A DNA stretch of 64,000 bases, from assembly GCA_963922205.1 (NCBI GenBank), contig CAWUHX010000031.1:1302001-1366000 (forward strand), read 5' to 3'. Of the stretch, positions 61,698 through 64,000 are shown piece by piece (position 1 is the stretch's first letter; each line of letters starts with the position of its first letter). The translations under genes and the position numbers were made by a program. The stretch is from Romanomermis culicivorax. Taxonomy: Eukaryota; Nematoda; Enoplea; Mermithida; Mermithidae. The notes beneath the pieces were generated by a model. The model saw nothing but the letters and a program-made list of their open reading frames with translations, was not told the DNA's origin and searched no databases.

Positions 61698-62331
61698 GAC
61701 TACGTCTCCTTTCTGGGCACCAGTCGATCTGATTCTTGGATTGGACTTTCTCGAACAATTCAAGAATATTACATTTGACTACCAACAACATGTCTGTCGA
61801 TTGAATGCGGTAGAATTACCCCTTCTTTTGACTACGGCTGATATTGATCAGATCGAACCCAGGTGGGAGAACACACATTCACTGTCAAGGGCCTCCTACA
61901 GGTCCGGGTCTCGATCAAGATCGAGGACTTCGTCCATTTCTCGGCCACCCTCGTGAGCGTCCTCAGTTGCCTCATCACGTGGGTCGACCAGAGGAAGCCG
62001 GACTTCTTCTAGACGGGCTAGTGGTCATTTTATGGCCAGGTCAAGCTCAAACTGTCCTGAGCCCCCGCCTGAAAATTCTCCAGTTACACTAGAGAAAGGC
62101 CGGTTTCATGAGCCTAGTGATTCTGATGCACCTGTATCCCCTGTACTAGAGGTGCCACCACTCTCTAATGCTGAGGTCGAATCACTAGGAGCTACTCAGA
62201 GCTCCGGAGAAAGATCACATCATGTACTCACTGTTCAGGTCAATCCTACTCCTAGGACCAATCCGGAAACATCGGTTGATTATGCTCTGGTAGGATTACT
62301 CAGAAGCACTGGTTTGCCCATCCCAAAGTGA
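61606..62331 (+). pseudogene. End of first protease plus Ser/Arg-rich linker
   Basis: In the same frame as the downstream pol: VDLILGLDFLEQF (61715-61755), matching the ILG..FL block that closes a retropepsin domain, then a Ser/Arg-rich stretch (SGSRSRSRTSS), TGA at 61954-61956, more Ser/Arg, Pro/Ser-rich text and TGA at 62329-62331. Together with DTG at 61485 it makes a full-size protease domain. Confidence 0.7.
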
Positions 62332-63300
62332 ACCGATGCGCCAGAGTCGAGCTTTGATGACTCTGTACCTGACCCAGGTCATGTAGTATCAGCTTTCTAC
62401 CCCGCTGAAATGAGGACCCCTCATATCAAGGTTCTACTGAACAATTGGGTAGAGGCCAAAGCTCTAATTGATACTGGAGCAGTTTTCTCGCTCCTGGATC
62501 ACAAGTTGGCGGTCCAGTTGCCCGACTTGGTACTCACAGAAACTAGGGCTCGCCCCATAGCAGCCAATGGGTCTCCAATTCTACTGCTAGGCGCTGCCTA
62601 TGTCAGGGTAACAGTGGCTGATGTCTCTGAATTTATTCAAGTCCAAGTTCAAGAGAATTGCTCGGCTGAACTCGTCTTGGGGACAAACTTCCTCGGACGG
62701 TTCAATTGTGTCAGTTTGAACTGGGAGAAATCCTTTCTTCAGTTCAAGGAACTTCGAGTTCCGTGTGAAGGCTTCATCCACAATCCACCTTCTGCTCGTG
62801 GGGCACTACCCTTGCAGGAGTTGATTGTCCTTGAGCCTCGCTCGCTGATGCAATTCACTGCACCTGTACCTTCAATGTATGCAACTGTGCCCAAGGTAGC
62901 TTTCTTTCCTAAGCCTCTTTTGGGACAGCAACACAATGTATACTTTGCTGGTACTGTGAGTACTGTGACCAACGGTCGCATACCCCTACAGGTAGTTAAC
63001 CCAAGTACACACTCAGTGCTTCTCTACCCCCACACAACCATCAGTCATGTGCAGATGCATACTGATTCCTCAAAGGGATCGGTGGTCAAGTCTGAGATCA
63101 TTCTTGACCGTAAGTGGGTTGAAGCCAATGCTGTGATATCTTCAGATATCTCCTCACAGGATAAAGCAGTGTTGCTCGATCTGCTGGTCGCATTTACTGA
63201 CCTCTACGCTATTGATGAAAAGGACACAGGTTCCACTGACCTCGTGCACCATGAGATCAGCACGGGTGACGCTCCCCAGTCCGCTGTTTCCCTTACCGCA
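62332..63300 (+). pseudogene. Second aspartic protease and RT-proximal region of pol
   Basis: Frame 62332-63528 continues from the linker. DTGA at 62470-62481 (ALIDTGAVFSLLD) with LVLGTNFLGRF about 80 residues later is a second complete retropepsin signature. After it come a VNPSTHSVLLYPHTTI segment and a VHHEISTGDAP segment typical of the protein just before RT in gypsy-type elements. A one-base frame change near 63270-63300 moves the reading into the RT frame. Confidence 0.8.
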
Positions 63301-64000
63301 CCGCGCCCAAGGAAAAGGATCTCATCATACAAGAAGTCAAGGCGCTCCAGAAAAAAGGTATTATTCGGCCTAGCACTTCTCCCTGGGCTACTAACACCGT
63401 TCTGGTTCGCAAGAAAAATGGGTCACACCGGATGTGTGTTGATTTTCGTGGTCTTAACGAGGTTACGAAAAAGGATGTTTATCCTCTCCCACGGATTGAT
63501 GATATCCTGGACACACTTAAGGGTATGAAATACTTTACTACCCTTGACCAGGCTAATGCCTACTGGTCTATACCTATTGCCGAGGCAGACAAAGAGAAAA
63601 CGGCGTTTAATACGCCTATTGGACTTTACGAGTTCAACTATCTGCCTTTTGGTCTCTGCAATGCCCCTGGGACATTTCAACGCCTCATGGATCTGCTTCT
63701 TACAGGATTGCAGTGGCGCACTGCACTGACCTATCTCGATGATATCTTGGTGTTCGGGAACTCTCACACTCAAATGCTTGAGCGCCTGATGGATGTGCTT
63801 ACGCGTCTCCGTCAGGGTGGAATGAAGCTCAGACTGAGCAAGTGCAAGTTTTCGCACTCTGAGGTAGAATATCTCGGGTACTGCATCTCACAGAAAGGTC
63901 TCGAGCGGGATAAAGTCAAATTGGCTGCCGTCCAGGATTTACCCATTCCACAAAACGCTAAAGACATCAAGTCTTTTCTTGGTCTCGTGTCTTATTATAG
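63301..64000 (+). CDS. Reverse transcriptase of the second Ty3/gypsy-type element (partial, open to window end)
   Basis: Open with no stop from about 63300 to the last base. Motifs in order: QKKGIIRPSTSPWA, VLVRKKNGSHRMCVDFRGLN, YPLPRIDD, TTLDQANAYW, TAFNTPIGLYEF, LPFGLCNAPGTFQ, the catalytic YLDD (63732-63743), VEYLGYCIS, then IPQNAKDIKSFLGLVSYY entering the RT connection. All are canonical for Ty3/gypsy RT. RNase H and integrase lie beyond the window. Confidence 0.92.

Overview
This is a metazoan, probably invertebrate, nuclear DNA window. It is AT-rich, has GT-AG introns from about 50 bp to several kb, carries animal single-copy genes, and is crowded with DNA transposons and Ty3/gypsy-type retroelements. 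I cannot name the species.

Host genes. Four are recognisable. The last two coding exons of CACTIN (+, stop at 981) meet a complete 14-exon DUS2 (-, 5657 to 1035) tail to tail, with 53 bp between stop codons. Upstream of DUS2 on the same strand lie the ten 3' coding exons of peroxisomal Lon protease LONP2 (-, 17061 to 6243); its N-terminal exons were not found. HORMAD1 (+) starts at 41630 and has three further exons at 49678, 50178 and 52658; its 3' end was not found. Splice phases agree at every DUS2, LONP2 and HORMAD1 junction assembled. An unidentified exon candidate (-) lies near 28.3 kb.

Mobile DNA. Nearly everything else that can be assigned is transposable. Many insertions are bounded by exact 8-bp target duplications: GC-rich 0.1-0.4 kb elements with CATAC(C/A)TGTAA ends, hAT elements with CAGAGG/CTCTG ends and decayed transposase, and a group with CAGTG/CACTG ends. 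A 4-kb block at 19.2-23 kb has ~0.9-kb inverted arms around a broken zinc-finger transposase-like gene. HORMAD1 intron 1 is a nested stack: MITE, MITE, LTR retrotransposon (43433-48837), further MITEs.

Two features stand out. (1) The CAGTG/CACTG elements between 12.8 and 41.2 kb carry a short palindromic word (GGGG/CCCC, GTGG/CCAC, GAGG/CCTC, GGCAC/GTGCC or GTAC) near their ends; within a copy both ends carry the same word, while related bodies carry different words. (2) The retroelement at 58.05-64.0 kb has an unusual order: Gag zinc-finger remnant, GC-rich unknown ORF with an apparent 86-bp intron, envelope-like glycoprotein continuing in frame through a membrane segment into a first aspartic protease, Ser/Arg-rich linker, second aspartic protease, then reverse transcriptase running off the window. 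It is broken by TGA stops and frameshifts.
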